A stretch of 64,000 bases of DNA from Nitrospirota bacterium (GTDB taxonomy: Bacteria; Nitrospirota; Thermodesulfovibrionia; Thermodesulfovibrionales; UBA1546). Position 1 is the first letter of the stretch; every line of letters starts with the position of its first letter. Positions 57,365 through 64,000 of the stretch are shown in pieces. The notes beneath the pieces are model-generated. The model searched no databases and had not been told where the DNA came from. It worked only from the letters and a program-made list of their open reading frames with translations. The DNA lies in NCBI GenBank assembly GCA_016208915.1, contig JACQXE010000072.1, forward strand, positions 39,891-103,890, in the 5' to 3' direction. The position numbers and the translations under genes are program-made.

Positions 57365-57662
57365 TGTACGCCTTCCCGAATTTTGCTTTCACATTTTCTG
57401 CAATCTTTAGTGCCACTGTATTTGTACCAACCGCCTCGACAACGCCGTAAATTCCGCCTGAAGTAATAACCTTGTCGCCCTTCTTTAGGTTGTCAAGCAT
57501 CTGTTTGTGTTCTTTCCCCTTTTTCTGCTGAGGCCTTATGAGAAGGAAATAAAATATGACGAAGATTAGTATTAATGGTAGTAGCGACTGTATCATTGAG
57601 CCTGCTCCCTGAGCCCCTGCATCCTGCCCTGGTGCCATTGCCCATGCAATATCTAAAAACAT
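57330..57662 (-). CDS. yajC: Preprotein translocase accessory subunit YajC
   Basis: 110 aa. One helix (LLPLILIFVIFYFLLIRPQQKK) and the small cytosolic domain (LKKGDKVITSGGIYGVVEAV) are diagnostic. It associates with SecDF in the inner membrane and is first gene of the run. Confidence 0.95.
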   Translation of the reverse strand: MFLDIAWAMAPGQDAGAQGAGSMIQSLLPLILIFVIFYFLLIRPQQKKGKEHKQMLDNLKKGDKVITSGGIYGVVEAVGTNTVALKIAENVKAKFGKAYIATIRPASEEE

Positions 57663-57762
57663 AGTAATACCTCCTGTCTGCCCCGGCTGATTAACCGAGG
57701 AGGAAAAGTTTTGGATTATATATTAACTATTAAATAGCAATTTAATCAAGGCAGAGAAGGAT

Positions 57763-58953
57763 CTATCTCAATATCAAATACTCTACAACAGCAATGCAAA
57801 AAACAATTACTCCTGCTGGAATGATCTTCTTATATAGTCCTCCAAAATCGGCTTTGAAATATTCTCTCGTAAGAACAAGACAGATATGAACAGGAGAAAC
57901 CAGAACACCGATAAAGCCTGATGCAAAGGCAAATGTTATTATGCCTATGGAATTATTTCCTGCAATGCTCAATAGTAAAGGGAATGTGCTTCCCACAAAT
58001 CCTACTGTAAGCCCTGTTAAGAGACCAGTTATAAATGGAAGCAGAAATAGTATCGGCATAAAAGGAATGCCTTCTGCTGTCAGAAAACTGCTCAGGTTTT
58101 TTACTGCACCGGATGCCTCCATTGTCTGCTTGAATAACATAATGCCGATTATCAGCATGATGACATCCATAGAAAGTCCATGTTTGATTACCCTCAGTAT
58201 GTCCTTTAAGCTGAATCTGTAAAAAATGGACAACGCAATGATTGCAAACAGCAATGCGTAATGAAGCTCTATATGGAAAATGACCACAAGTAAAAGCACT
58301 GCTGTTATCGGGATAAAGCTAAACAAACCTTTTTTCGATACACCTTCAGTTTTTGGAAATTTGCCATTTGCCTTTCTCATGCTGAAGAAAAATCCTGTTA
58401 TCACAATAAAAGCAGCATAAGGAGTATTTGCAAGGATTAAATTTCTTAACTCAATGTTTGATATTGCTGAGGCGAGAAGGATTCCAGGATATAGAGGGAG
58501 TATATATTCCCATGGGTGTCTGAACCAGTAATTTATAAAAGCCTTTTCTTCCCGAGACATATCCATGCCTTTTGTAGATTCATCGACCATCGGGGCTGAG
58601 AAATATGCCCCACCCACAGAAGGCAGAAGCCCTATTAAAAGCGGCATCGATACTATAACGGCCTTTTTTCTCAGGAGCAGTTGCTTTGACGCCTTCATCA
58701 TATCAGAAAGCACATCCTTTTCTCTGAGTATCATCTCAAAGCTTCTTATTAGGGTTAAGGCAAGGGCAAGCTTTATTGTTACCTTATCAACAAATGTGCT
58801 TTTTATTGTAGATAAAACATCCCGCGGAGTCATCAGGTATAAGAGAGCAAGCATACCTGAGGCAATAAGCATGACATAACCGATGTTTATCTTTTTCCTC
58901 AGCAGAATGAGGATGATTACAAATATAGCGGATATTTTAAGGATATCTGACAT
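57763..58953 (-). CDS. DUF401-family membrane permease
   Basis: 396 aa, about ten to twelve helices. GLLPSVGGAYFSAPMVDES and the repeat-like GFVGSTFPLLLSIAG, AFASGFIGVLVSPVHICLVLTREYF resemble the two gate loops of anion transporters. The family has no assigned substrate. A full copy of the structured repeat lies 40 bp upstream. Confidence 0.85.
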   Translation of the reverse strand: MSDILKISAIFVIILILLRKKINIGYVMLIASGMLALLYLMTPRDVLSTIKSTFVDKVTIKLALALTLIRSFEMILREKDVLSDMMKASKQLLLRKKAVIVSMPLLIGLLPSVGGAYFSAPMVDESTKGMDMSREEKAFINYWFRHPWEYILPLYPGILLASAISNIELRNLILANTPYAAFIVITGFFFSMRKANGKFPKTEGVSKKGLFSFIPITAVLLLVVIFHIELHYALLFAIIALSIFYRFSLKDILRVIKHGLSMDVIMLIIGIMLFKQTMEASGAVKNLSSFLTAEGIPFMPILFLLPFITGLLTGLTVGFVGSTFPLLLSIAGNNSIGIITFAFASGFIGVLVSPVHICLVLTREYFKADFGGLYKKIIPAGVIVFCIAVVEYLILR

Positions 58954-58992
58954 TCTGAATTATAACATGCGGTTTATATTCGTATTATTAGT

Positions 58993-59120
58993 TAAGCAGG
59001 GGATGGTATTTGAGCGGCTTATTTTGCCGATATTCCAACAGGAAAAATCAAAAATATTAAGAGGTAAAATCCTCGGAGGCCGAAAGGACGAGAATGAGCG
59101 AAAATTCTATCCCCTGCTTA
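58993..59120 (-). repeat. Structured repeat, copy 1
   Basis: Ends TAAGCAGGGGAT / ATCCCCTGCTTA pair perfectly over 12 bp. On the minus strand the inside reads TTCGCTCATTCTCG, a variable hairpin closed by CCGAGG, an AT-rich spacer, then ATCGGCAAAATAAGCCGCTC. It lies between DUF401 and tRNA-Cys, in the opposite orientation to copies 2-4. Confidence 0.88.
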
Positions 59121-59157
59121 TTCTTAATAAGGTGTTATGAGCTTGTCTTAAAGGGAT

Positions 59158-59233
59158 TGGAGGCGGCGAGCGGATTTGAACCGCTGCATAAAGGTTTTGC
59201 AGACCTCTCCCTTAGCCACTTGGGTACGCCGCC
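59158..59233 (-). tRNA. tRNA-Cys (GCA)
   Basis: GGCGGCG/CGCCGCC acceptor, anticodon loop CTGCAAA giving GCA, T loop TTCAAAT, encoded CCA. The 8-bp-like long variable region is typical size. Confidence 0.94.
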
Positions 59234-59238
59234 AATTA

Positions 59239-59314
59239 TGGAGCGGGAAACGGGACTCGAACCCGCGACCCCAACCTTGGCAAGGTTGTGCTCTACCAAC
59301 TGAGCTATTCCCGC
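59239..59314 (-). tRNA. tRNA-Gly (GCC)
   Basis: GCGGGAA/TTCCCGC acceptor, anticodon loop TTGCCAA giving GCC, T loop TTCGAGT, encoded CCA. Five bp from tRNA-Cys, so the two are probably one transcript. Confidence 0.96.
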
Positions 59315-59440
59315 ATCAAAAAAATAAAAAGTTGGAAATTGAAAAACTCTATTACTAACTTCTTATTCTCAACTCTTAACTTAGGCTTGATTAATGAGTT
59401 ATACTATCAAGAATAATGAAAAAAGGACTTTTTTGTCAAT

Positions 59441-60925
59441 ATGCTCTACCCTGACCTGCAAACATTTAAGGCATTATCAAAAAAGGGGAATCTCATTCCT
59501 GTTTACAGGGAGATCCTTGCTGATCTGGATACACCGGTAACGGCATTCCTTAAGATTGGAGGTAGCCCGTCTTTTCTTCTTGAGAGTGTTGTTGGAGGAG
59601 AAAAATGGGCAAGGTATTCCTTCCTCGGCTCGAATCCTTCAAAAATTATAAAAGGGTGGGAAAATAAGGTCGAAATAAAAGAGGCAGGCAAAAAGCCTGT
59701 TCTATTTGAGACAGAGGACCCAATCGAAATATTGAGAAAGGAACTCTCTGTTTATAAGCCTGTTGATGTAGACGGTCTGCCGAGATTTTCAGGGGGGCTA
59801 GTTGGTTATATAGGCTATGACATGGTCAGGTTTTTTGAAAGAGTTCCTGATATGAAAAAGCCCGGTCTGGGTCTGCCTGATATGTTTTTTATGCTCACAG
59901 ATACAATGCTTATATTCGACAGCCTGAAACAGAAGATTAAGATCGTCTCGAATGTCCATATTGACGGAAAAGGAACTGTAAAGGCATATAAAGAAGCAGT
60001 GGAAAAGATAGACAGCATCACTGAAAAATTAAAAGGGTCAAAGTTGAAAGTTAGAAATTCAAAAGGTAAAAGTAAAAAAACCAGCAACAAATTCATATCG
60101 AGCTTTGGGACAAAAAAGGCGTTTGAAAAAGCGGTCCTCAAATCAAAAGAATATATAGCTGCAGGTGACATATTCCAGGTCGTACTCTCCCAGAGGTTCG
60201 AAAGTAAATCCCATATCGAGCCATTTGATATTTACAGGGCATTGCGTGTAATAAACCCTTCGCCTTATATGTACTTTATTAATACAGGCGATATGGAGGT
60301 TGTCGGCTCATCCCCTGAGATACTTGTGAGGCTGGAGGATGAGAAAATAGTGCTCAGGCCTATTGCAGGCACAAGAAGGCGCGGTGAGACAGAGACTGAG
60401 GATAAGGCATTGGAAGATGAACTCAGAAAAGATCCAAAAGAGATTGCAGAGCATATAATGCTTGTTGACCTCGGAAGAAATGATGTCGGAAGGGTGGCGG
60501 AGAAAGGTTCGGTTGAGGTCACAGAGCTTATGGCTGTTGAGAGATACAGTCATGTGATGCATATGGTTTCTAATGTTGAGGGAAATCTTATAAGCGGTAA
60601 AGATGCATTCGATGTTCTCAGTGCATGTTTCCCTGCAGGGACTGTAACAGGCGCTCCAAAGGTCAGAGCCATGGAAATCATCGAGGAACTTGAGCCTACA
60701 AAAAGGGGGCCGTATGCAGGTTCAGTCGGATACTTCAGCTATTCAGGCAATATGGACACATGCATTACTATCCGAACGCTTATAATAAATGGAAATAAGA
60801 TATATGTTCAGGCAGGAGCAGGCATTGTTGCTGATTCTATTCCTGAGAGGGAATATAAAGAAACAGTAAATAAGGCGATAGGGATGATGGAGGCAGTTGA
60901 TATGGCGGAGAAGGGATTAAGTTAG
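59441..60925 (+). CDS. trpE: Anthranilate synthase component I
   Basis: 494 aa. The N-terminal Trp-binding part includes LLESVVGGEKWARYSFLG. The chorismate-binding domain has AGDIFQVVLSQRF, PSPYMYFI, IAGTRRRGET, DLGRNDVGRV and FPAGTVTGAPKVRAMEIIEELE. The linker contains KGSKLKVRNSKGKSKKTSNK, coded by heptamer-like GTTGAAAGTTAGAA, an unusual low-complexity insert. It makes anthranilate from chorismate with ammonia from TrpG. A long (13 nt) spacer separates AAAGGA from ATG. Confidence 0.95.
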   Translation: MLYPDLQTFKALSKKGNLIPVYREILADLDTPVTAFLKIGGSPSFLLESVVGGEKWARYSFLGSNPSKIIKGWENKVEIKEAGKKPVLFETEDPIEILRKELSVYKPVDVDGLPRFSGGLVGYIGYDMVRFFERVPDMKKPGLGLPDMFFMLTDTMLIFDSLKQKIKIVSNVHIDGKGTVKAYKEAVEKIDSITEKLKGSKLKVRNSKGKSKKTSNKFISSFGTKKAFEKAVLKSKEYIAAGDIFQVVLSQRFESKSHIEPFDIYRALRVINPSPYMYFINTGDMEVVGSSPEILVRLEDEKIVLRPIAGTRRRGETETEDKALEDELRKDPKEIAEHIMLVDLGRNDVGRVAEKGSVEVTELMAVERYSHVMHMVSNVEGNLISGKDAFDVLSACFPAGTVTGAPKVRAMEIIEELEPTKRGPYAGSVGYFSYSGNMDTCITIRTLIINGNKIYVQAGAGIVADSIPEREYKETVNKAIGMMEAVDMAEKGLS

Positions 60926-60937
60926 ATTATGTTTACT

Positions 60938-61070
60938 AAAGCAGGATATAATATTCTCGCTCATTCTCGCCCGCCTCGGCGGACTCCGAGGATTTTGCCT
61001 TTTAATATTTTTGATTTTTTGCTGTCAGAATATCGGCAAAATAAGCCGCTCAAATATCATACCCTGCTTT
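60938..61070 (+). repeat. Structured repeat, copy 2 (inside trpE-trpG)
   Basis: Ends AAAGCAGGATAT / ATACCCTGCTTT (one A-C mismatch). Inner hairpin CTCG-CCCGCC-tc-GGCGG-ACTC-CGAG; right hairpin CGGC-aaaataa-GCCG. It fills the trpE-trpG gap almost completely. Confidence 0.88.
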
Positions 61071-61086
61071 TCTTCAGAGGAAAACC

Positions 61087-61656
61087 ATGCTATTAATGAT
61101 TGATAACTACGATTCTTTTACCTATAACCTTGTTCAGTATCTTGGAGAGCTTGGCGAGGATATAAAGGTATTCAGAAACGACAAAATAACCACGAAAGAA
61201 ATAGAACTGTTAAAGCCCGAGAGAATTGTCATATCACCGGGGCCATGCACACCGAAAGAGGCAGGAATATCTATAGATGTAATAAAACACTTCGCAGGGA
61301 AGATCCCGATTCTCGGTGTATGCCTTGGGCATCAGTCAATAGGAGATGCATTCGGAGGAGAGATAATAAGGGCTCCGAGGCTTATGCATGGGAAGACGTC
61401 TATGATTCATCACGATGGCAAGACAATATTTGAAGGGCTGCCGAATCCTTTTGAGGCAACAAGGTATCACTCGCTTGTGATTAAGAAAGAGACTATGCCG
61501 GATTGCCTTCAGATAAGCGCATGGACAGAGCAGGATGAGATAATGGGGGTCAGGCATAAGGAGTTTATTGTTGAGGGAGTCCAGTTTCATCCTGAGTCGA
61601 TACTTACGAAGGTAGGAAAAGACCTTCTAAAGAATTTTCTTAAGCTGCGTTATTAG
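61087..61656 (+). CDS. trpG: Anthranilate synthase component II (glutamine amidotransferase)
   Basis: 189 aa. Triad Cys in [15 protein letters not shown], His and Glu in GVQFHPESI; oxyanion loop [11 protein letters not shown]. It supplies ammonia to TrpE and may also serve p-aminobenzoate synthesis, as no separate pabA is seen. Confidence 0.95.
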   Translation: MLLMIDNYDSFTYNLVQYLGELGEDIKVFRNDKITTKEIELLKPERIVISPGPCTPKEAGISIDVIKHFAGKIPILGVCLGHQSIGDAFGGEIIRAPRLMHGKTSMIHHDGKTIFEGLPNPFEATRYHSLVIKKETMPDCLQISAWTEQDEIMGVRHKEFIVEGVQFHPESILTKVGKDLLKNFLKLRY

Positions 61657-61658
61657 TC

Positions 61659-61786
61659 AGGCAGGGCATAATATTCTCGCATCATTCTCGGCCTTACGGC
61701 CTCCGAGGTTTTTGTCTCTTGATTATTTGTATTTTAAACTGTCGGAATATCGGCAAAAAAATCCGCTCGAATACCATGCCCTGCCT
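61659..61786 (+). repeat. Structured repeat, copy 3
   Basis: Ends AGGCAGGGCAT / ATGCCCTGCCT pair perfectly over 11 bp. Inner hairpin CTCG-GCC-tta-CGGCC-TC-CGAG followed by TTTTTG; right hairpin core ATCGGCAAAAAAATCCGCTC. It starts 3 bp after the trpG stop. Confidence 0.9.
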
Positions 61787-61859
61787 TTATCTGGTTTGCT
61801 ATTAATGCAAATGCTTTAACATTTCTGATATGATTAAAAATAAGCTTTGGGGAAATTAA

Positions 61860-62600
61860 ATGTTTTCGGCTGAGGAGATAAAGCGCTACAACCGCCAGAT
61901 GCTCATGGAAGGCTGGGGCGAGGACACACAGAAAAGGCTGAAGAAATCCACTGTCTTTATAGCAGGTGCAGGAGGGCTTGGCTCGCCTGTTTCTATCTAT
62001 CTTGCAGTTGCAGGTATAGGAAATATAAGGATATGTGACTTTGACTCACCTGACTGGAGCAATCTGAACAGACAGATCCTCCATAACCATAGCAGGATAG
62101 GGACTAATAAAGCGGTTTCTGCAAAAAAGACCCTCGAAGAATTAAATCCTGACATAAAGGTAACTGCGTTTGCAGATAAAATTGTTGCTGAAAACGTTGA
62201 TTCTCTTGTTGGAGATGCTGACATTATTGTTGACTGTATGGATAATTTCCCGACACGATATCTATTAAATGAATCAGCAATAAGGAAAAAGATTCCGTTG
62301 GTTTTTGGGAGTATATGGGGAATGGAAGGAAGGCTGAGCTTTATAAAAACACCTGATACCCCATGTCTTAAATGCATCTATCCTGAGGCGCCGCCATCAG
62401 AAGTATTCCCTGTTGTTGGCGCGACCCCGGGCGTGATAGGCAGCCTTCAGGCGCTTGAGATAATAAAATACTTAACAGGGATAGGCGAGAACCTGAAAGG
62501 AAAGCTCATGGTCTGGAATGGGGCCAAGTGTGAGTTCAAGAATTATAAGGCATATAAAGATCCTCAGTGCCCTGCGTGCAGCAATAACAGAAATTTCTGA
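61860..62600 (+). CDS. ThiF/MoeB/HesA-family adenylyltransferase
   Basis: 246 aa. The nucleotide-binding GAGGLGSPVSIYLAVAGIG, the Arg in SNLNRQILH, DCMDNFPTRYLLN and two zinc CxxC pairs (CLKC, CPAC) define the E1-like fold. It activates the C-terminal Gly of a ubiquitin-like sulfur carrier (MoaD or ThiS type). No carrier gene is adjacent, so the pathway (molybdopterin, thiamine or other) is open. No rhodanese domain is present. Confidence 0.9.
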   Translation: MFSAEEIKRYNRQMLMEGWGEDTQKRLKKSTVFIAGAGGLGSPVSIYLAVAGIGNIRICDFDSPDWSNLNRQILHNHSRIGTNKAVSAKKTLEELNPDIKVTAFADKIVAENVDSLVGDADIIVDCMDNFPTRYLLNESAIRKKIPLVFGSIWGMEGRLSFIKTPDTPCLKCIYPEAPPSEVFPVVGATPGVIGSLQALEIIKYLTGIGENLKGKLMVWNGAKCEFKNYKAYKDPQCPACSNNRNF

Positions 62601-62607
62601 GTTGAAT

Positions 62608-62622
62608 ACAGGCAGGGCATAA
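62608..62622. repeat. Orphan left end of a structured repeat
   Basis: CAGGCAGGGCATAAT repeats the left arm of copy 3 just after the ThiF gene and before copy 4, with no matching right end. It looks like a truncated copy. Confidence 0.5.
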
Positions 62623-62655
62623 TTTGGCTTAGCCCACTTAATTCATAAGTTCATA

Positions 62656-62777
62656 GACAGGAGATAGTACCTTCGCTCATTCTCGGTCGCTTAAGGCGAC
62701 CTCCGAGGTTTTTGCCTCTTTATAAAAAATATATTGGACTATCGGCAAAAAAATCCGCTCTGATACTATCTCCTGCC
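62656..62777 (+). repeat. Structured repeat, copy 4
   Basis: CAGGAGATAGTA / TACTATCTCCTG pair perfectly over 12 bp. Inner hairpin CTCG-GTCGC-ttaag-GCGACCTC-CGAG followed by TTTTTG; right hairpin ATCGGCAAAAAAATCCGCTC. It lies between the ThiF gene and tRNA-Leu. Confidence 0.9.
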
Positions 62778-62813
62778 TATCTCGGTAATAGTTTATGAAT
62801 AATGCAGGTTAGA

Positions 62814-62898
62814 TGGTGCGAGAGAGGGGAGTTGAACCCCTACGGAGTTATCCACAGGATCCTAAGTCCTGCGCGTCTGCCAGTTCCGCCACTCTCGC
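62814..62898 (-). tRNA. tRNA-Leu (TAG)
   Basis: 85 nt with a long variable arm, GCGAGAG/CTCTCGC acceptor, anticodon loop CTTAGGA giving TAG, T loop TTCAACT, encoded CCA. Confidence 0.95.
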
Positions 62899-62978
62899 TC
62901 AATTGATTTTAAAAGATTATCTACAATTCGGTCAAACACTGGGAAAGAAAACTATGGGAATAATATGGGAAGCGTCCC

Positions 62979-63018
62979 TATGTTTTATGTTCTATGTTTT
63001 ATGTTTCTATGTTTTATG
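62979..63018. repeat. Heptamer array TATGTTT/TATGTTC
   Basis: Five to six near-identical 7-bp units with one extra C, in the gap between tRNA-Leu and vsr. Flanking GGGAAGCGTCCCT and GGGAAGTGTTGTCCCT form small inverted repeats. The gap has no gene. Confidence 0.7.
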
Positions 63019-63083
63019 GGAATAATACGGGAAGTGTTGTCCCTATGTTTTCCTCCTAAAAAATGAAAATCAAATCAGGATTA

Positions 63084-63512
63084 TCATCGGTCGGCTTGAA
63101 TGACTGGTTGTGCAGGCTTTTTTATTCGTTTCAGTTTCTGGTGGAGTTTTCCTGTCTTAATTTCATGTTCCCAAATTCTGATTACCTGCCAGCCTTTCAT
63201 TTTCAGTGCCTTTGTTATTTTCTTGTCCCTAATTTTATTCTTTTCAATTTTGTTGTTCCAGTAATTTACATTTGATGAAGGCATACGGCAATGGTGCGGG
63301 CATCCGTGCCAAAAACAGCCGTCAATGAATACTGCTATCTTGAATCTTGAGAAAACAATGTCAGGCTTACCAGTCAAAGGATAATTGCGGCGCCATCCGG
63401 TAATGCCCTTTTCTTTGAGGAGTGAAATAAATTTAAGCTCTGTGGATTTTGCGTCTCTAGACTTTACGCTCGCCATAATTCTTGAGCGTTGCATCTTTGT
63501 AAAAGTATCCAC
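63084..63512 (-). CDS. vsr: Very short patch repair endonuclease Vsr
   Basis: 142 aa. MQRSRIMASVKSRDAKSTELKF, then RRNYPLTGKPDIVFSRFKIAVFIDGCFWHGCPHHCRMP and WQVIRIWEHEI are the family landmarks, including the catalytic Asp and zinc Cys/His. It nicks T:G mismatches created when 5-methylcytosine deaminates. Vsr genes usually accompany a cytosine methyltransferase, so a Dcm-like system probably begins beyond the right edge. Confidence 0.95.
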   Translation of the reverse strand: MDTFTKMQRSRIMASVKSRDAKSTELKFISLLKEKGITGWRRNYPLTGKPDIVFSRFKIAVFIDGCFWHGCPHHCRMPSSNVNYWNNKIEKNKIRDKKITKALKMKGWQVIRIWEHEIKTGKLHQKLKRIKKPAQPVIQADR

Positions 63513-63515
63513 TGG

Positions 63516-64000
63516 TCACTTGATGATTTCTATCCAAGACTCATCAAACTTGATTGCCTTGAGGATTTCGTTTCGGTCTACTATTGGAGGTTGCTTGATT
63601 CTTATCGCAAGCCTATCGTCAGGAACATCCTCTACGATGGTAAACTGAGAGCCATGAGGCTGCCAAGTGAAGATGTGTTGATTGCTGTCTTTCTTAAAGC
63701 CCTCTAAGTTGTTCCTCTCGTTCCATTGCCACCAATAATTATCGCCTCTATAAAGAATAGTCTCAAATTCAAATACAGCGGCTTCAAGCAAGTCATCTGA
63801 TTTAATGAGAACAACCGTTCTGACATGTTTGTAGAGTTTGCGCATGCCTGCTACACGTTCGTTGCAAATAGAGAGAATTTTCTCTCCAAGCTCGTTTGGG
63901 TCTGCATCGCTGATTTCTCGGTCGCCAAAAGAATAAATTGGAGAATTTCTTCCAGAAATCAAGCGGACTTTTGAAACACTTGATGGTCTTTTATTTTTGA
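63516..64000 (-). CDS. Unidentified protein, C-terminal part (truncated by window)
   Basis: The frame is open to the right edge (KNKRPSSVSKVRL before the track's TTG start), so at least 160 residues are C-terminal sequence of a longer gene. Visible parts include RTVVLIKSDDLLEAAVFEFETILY, WWQWNERNNLEGF and the C-terminal DRLAIRIKQPPIVDRNEILKAI. I do not recognise the family. It ends 3 bp before vsr, so it is in the same transcript. A type II restriction endonuclease is the context-based guess, not something the sequence shows. Confidence 0.6.
   Translation of the reverse strand, partial: KNKRPSSVSKVRLISGRNSPIYSFGDREISDADPNELGEKILSICNERVAGMRKLYKHVRTVVLIKSDDLLEAAVFEFETILYRGDNYWWQWNERNNLEGFKKDSNQHIFTWQPHGSQFTIVEDVPDDRLAIRIKQPPIVDRNEILKAIKFDESWIEIIK

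Noticed and set aside
62848-62856. Perfect DnaA box TTATCCACA
   Set aside because: It lies inside the variable-arm/T-arm part of tRNA-Leu and is a single copy.

Overview
The window looks like an origin-proximal chromosome segment of an uncultured, Gram-negative, anaerobe-like bacterium. The gene content fits the Nitrospirota (Thermodesulfovibrio-like) best, but that placement is inference: a tri-haem cytochrome c7, a haem-motif DsbC-like protein with a probable selenocysteine, a LapA-LapB fusion, an RNA-ligase partner protein, DUF507 twins and a short-form glycogen phosphorylase. Housekeeping genes dominate. The accessory content lies in a type I restriction-modification island, an integron integrase, a toxin-antitoxin pair, Vsr next to an unidentified gene at the right edge, and several families of short palindromic repeats.

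Layout. 0-4.2 kb: an edge-truncated AAA/HATPase protein, the DsbC-like selenoprotein candidate, a GAF-GGDEF protein flanked by a 26-bp direct repeat, and a NUDIX hydrolase. 4.2-14.4 kb: tRNA-Phe, lnt, prfB (with its programmed frameshift), dnaA-dnaN-gyrB, a DsrE-like gene and glgP (apparent AUU start). 14.5-20.7 kb: FKBP, ogt, pit/DUF47, an APH-type kinase carrying a palindromic insertion, a RelE/Phd pair, a BamE-like protein and DoxX. 20.7-27.3 kb (minus strand): hsdR, an AlbA_2/Schlafen-type ATPase, half-size hsdS, hsdM and radC; HsdR has Glu in place of the Walker A Lys. 27.4-31.3 kb: ROK kinase, lepB, DUF4845, ribE, ribBA. 31.3-36.4 kb (minus): PIN protein, lapAB, rsfS (apparent AUA start), nadD, UPF0158, proA. 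36.4-42.5 kb: a GIY-YIG pseudogene between inverted palindromes, HNH, a second GGDEF protein, two DUF507 genes and rpsR-ssb-rpsF, then a 1.4-kb gene-free stretch with two parS-like sites. 42.5-48.4 kb: feoB-fur, 5S/tRNA-Ala/tRNA-Ile without 16S or 23S, argS, ilvE, cytochrome c7. 48.4-59 kb: integron integrase, relA/spoT, a frame-broken recJ full of 7-bp repeats, secF-secD-HD-yajC and DUF401. 59-64 kb: tRNA-Cys and tRNA-Gly, trpE, trpG, a ThiF/MoeB protein, tRNA-Leu, Vsr and an unidentified edge gene.

The most interesting signals are repeats with conserved architecture and changing stems. One family of about 130 bp has four full copies between 58.9 and 62.8 kb, one in each successive gap around DUF401-trpE-trpG-moeB. 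A mini copy lies upstream of proA, and a half copy supplies the end of ogt. The outer stem and one inner stem differ between copies yet stay complementary, as expected of a structured RNA or a structure-recognised mobile element. A second family is a pair of inverted hairpins with a CTTGT/ACAAG pentaloop; in one copy a decayed GIY-YIG nuclease gene sits between the two hairpins. Heptanucleotide tandem arrays recur, and one array coincides with the frame break in recJ.
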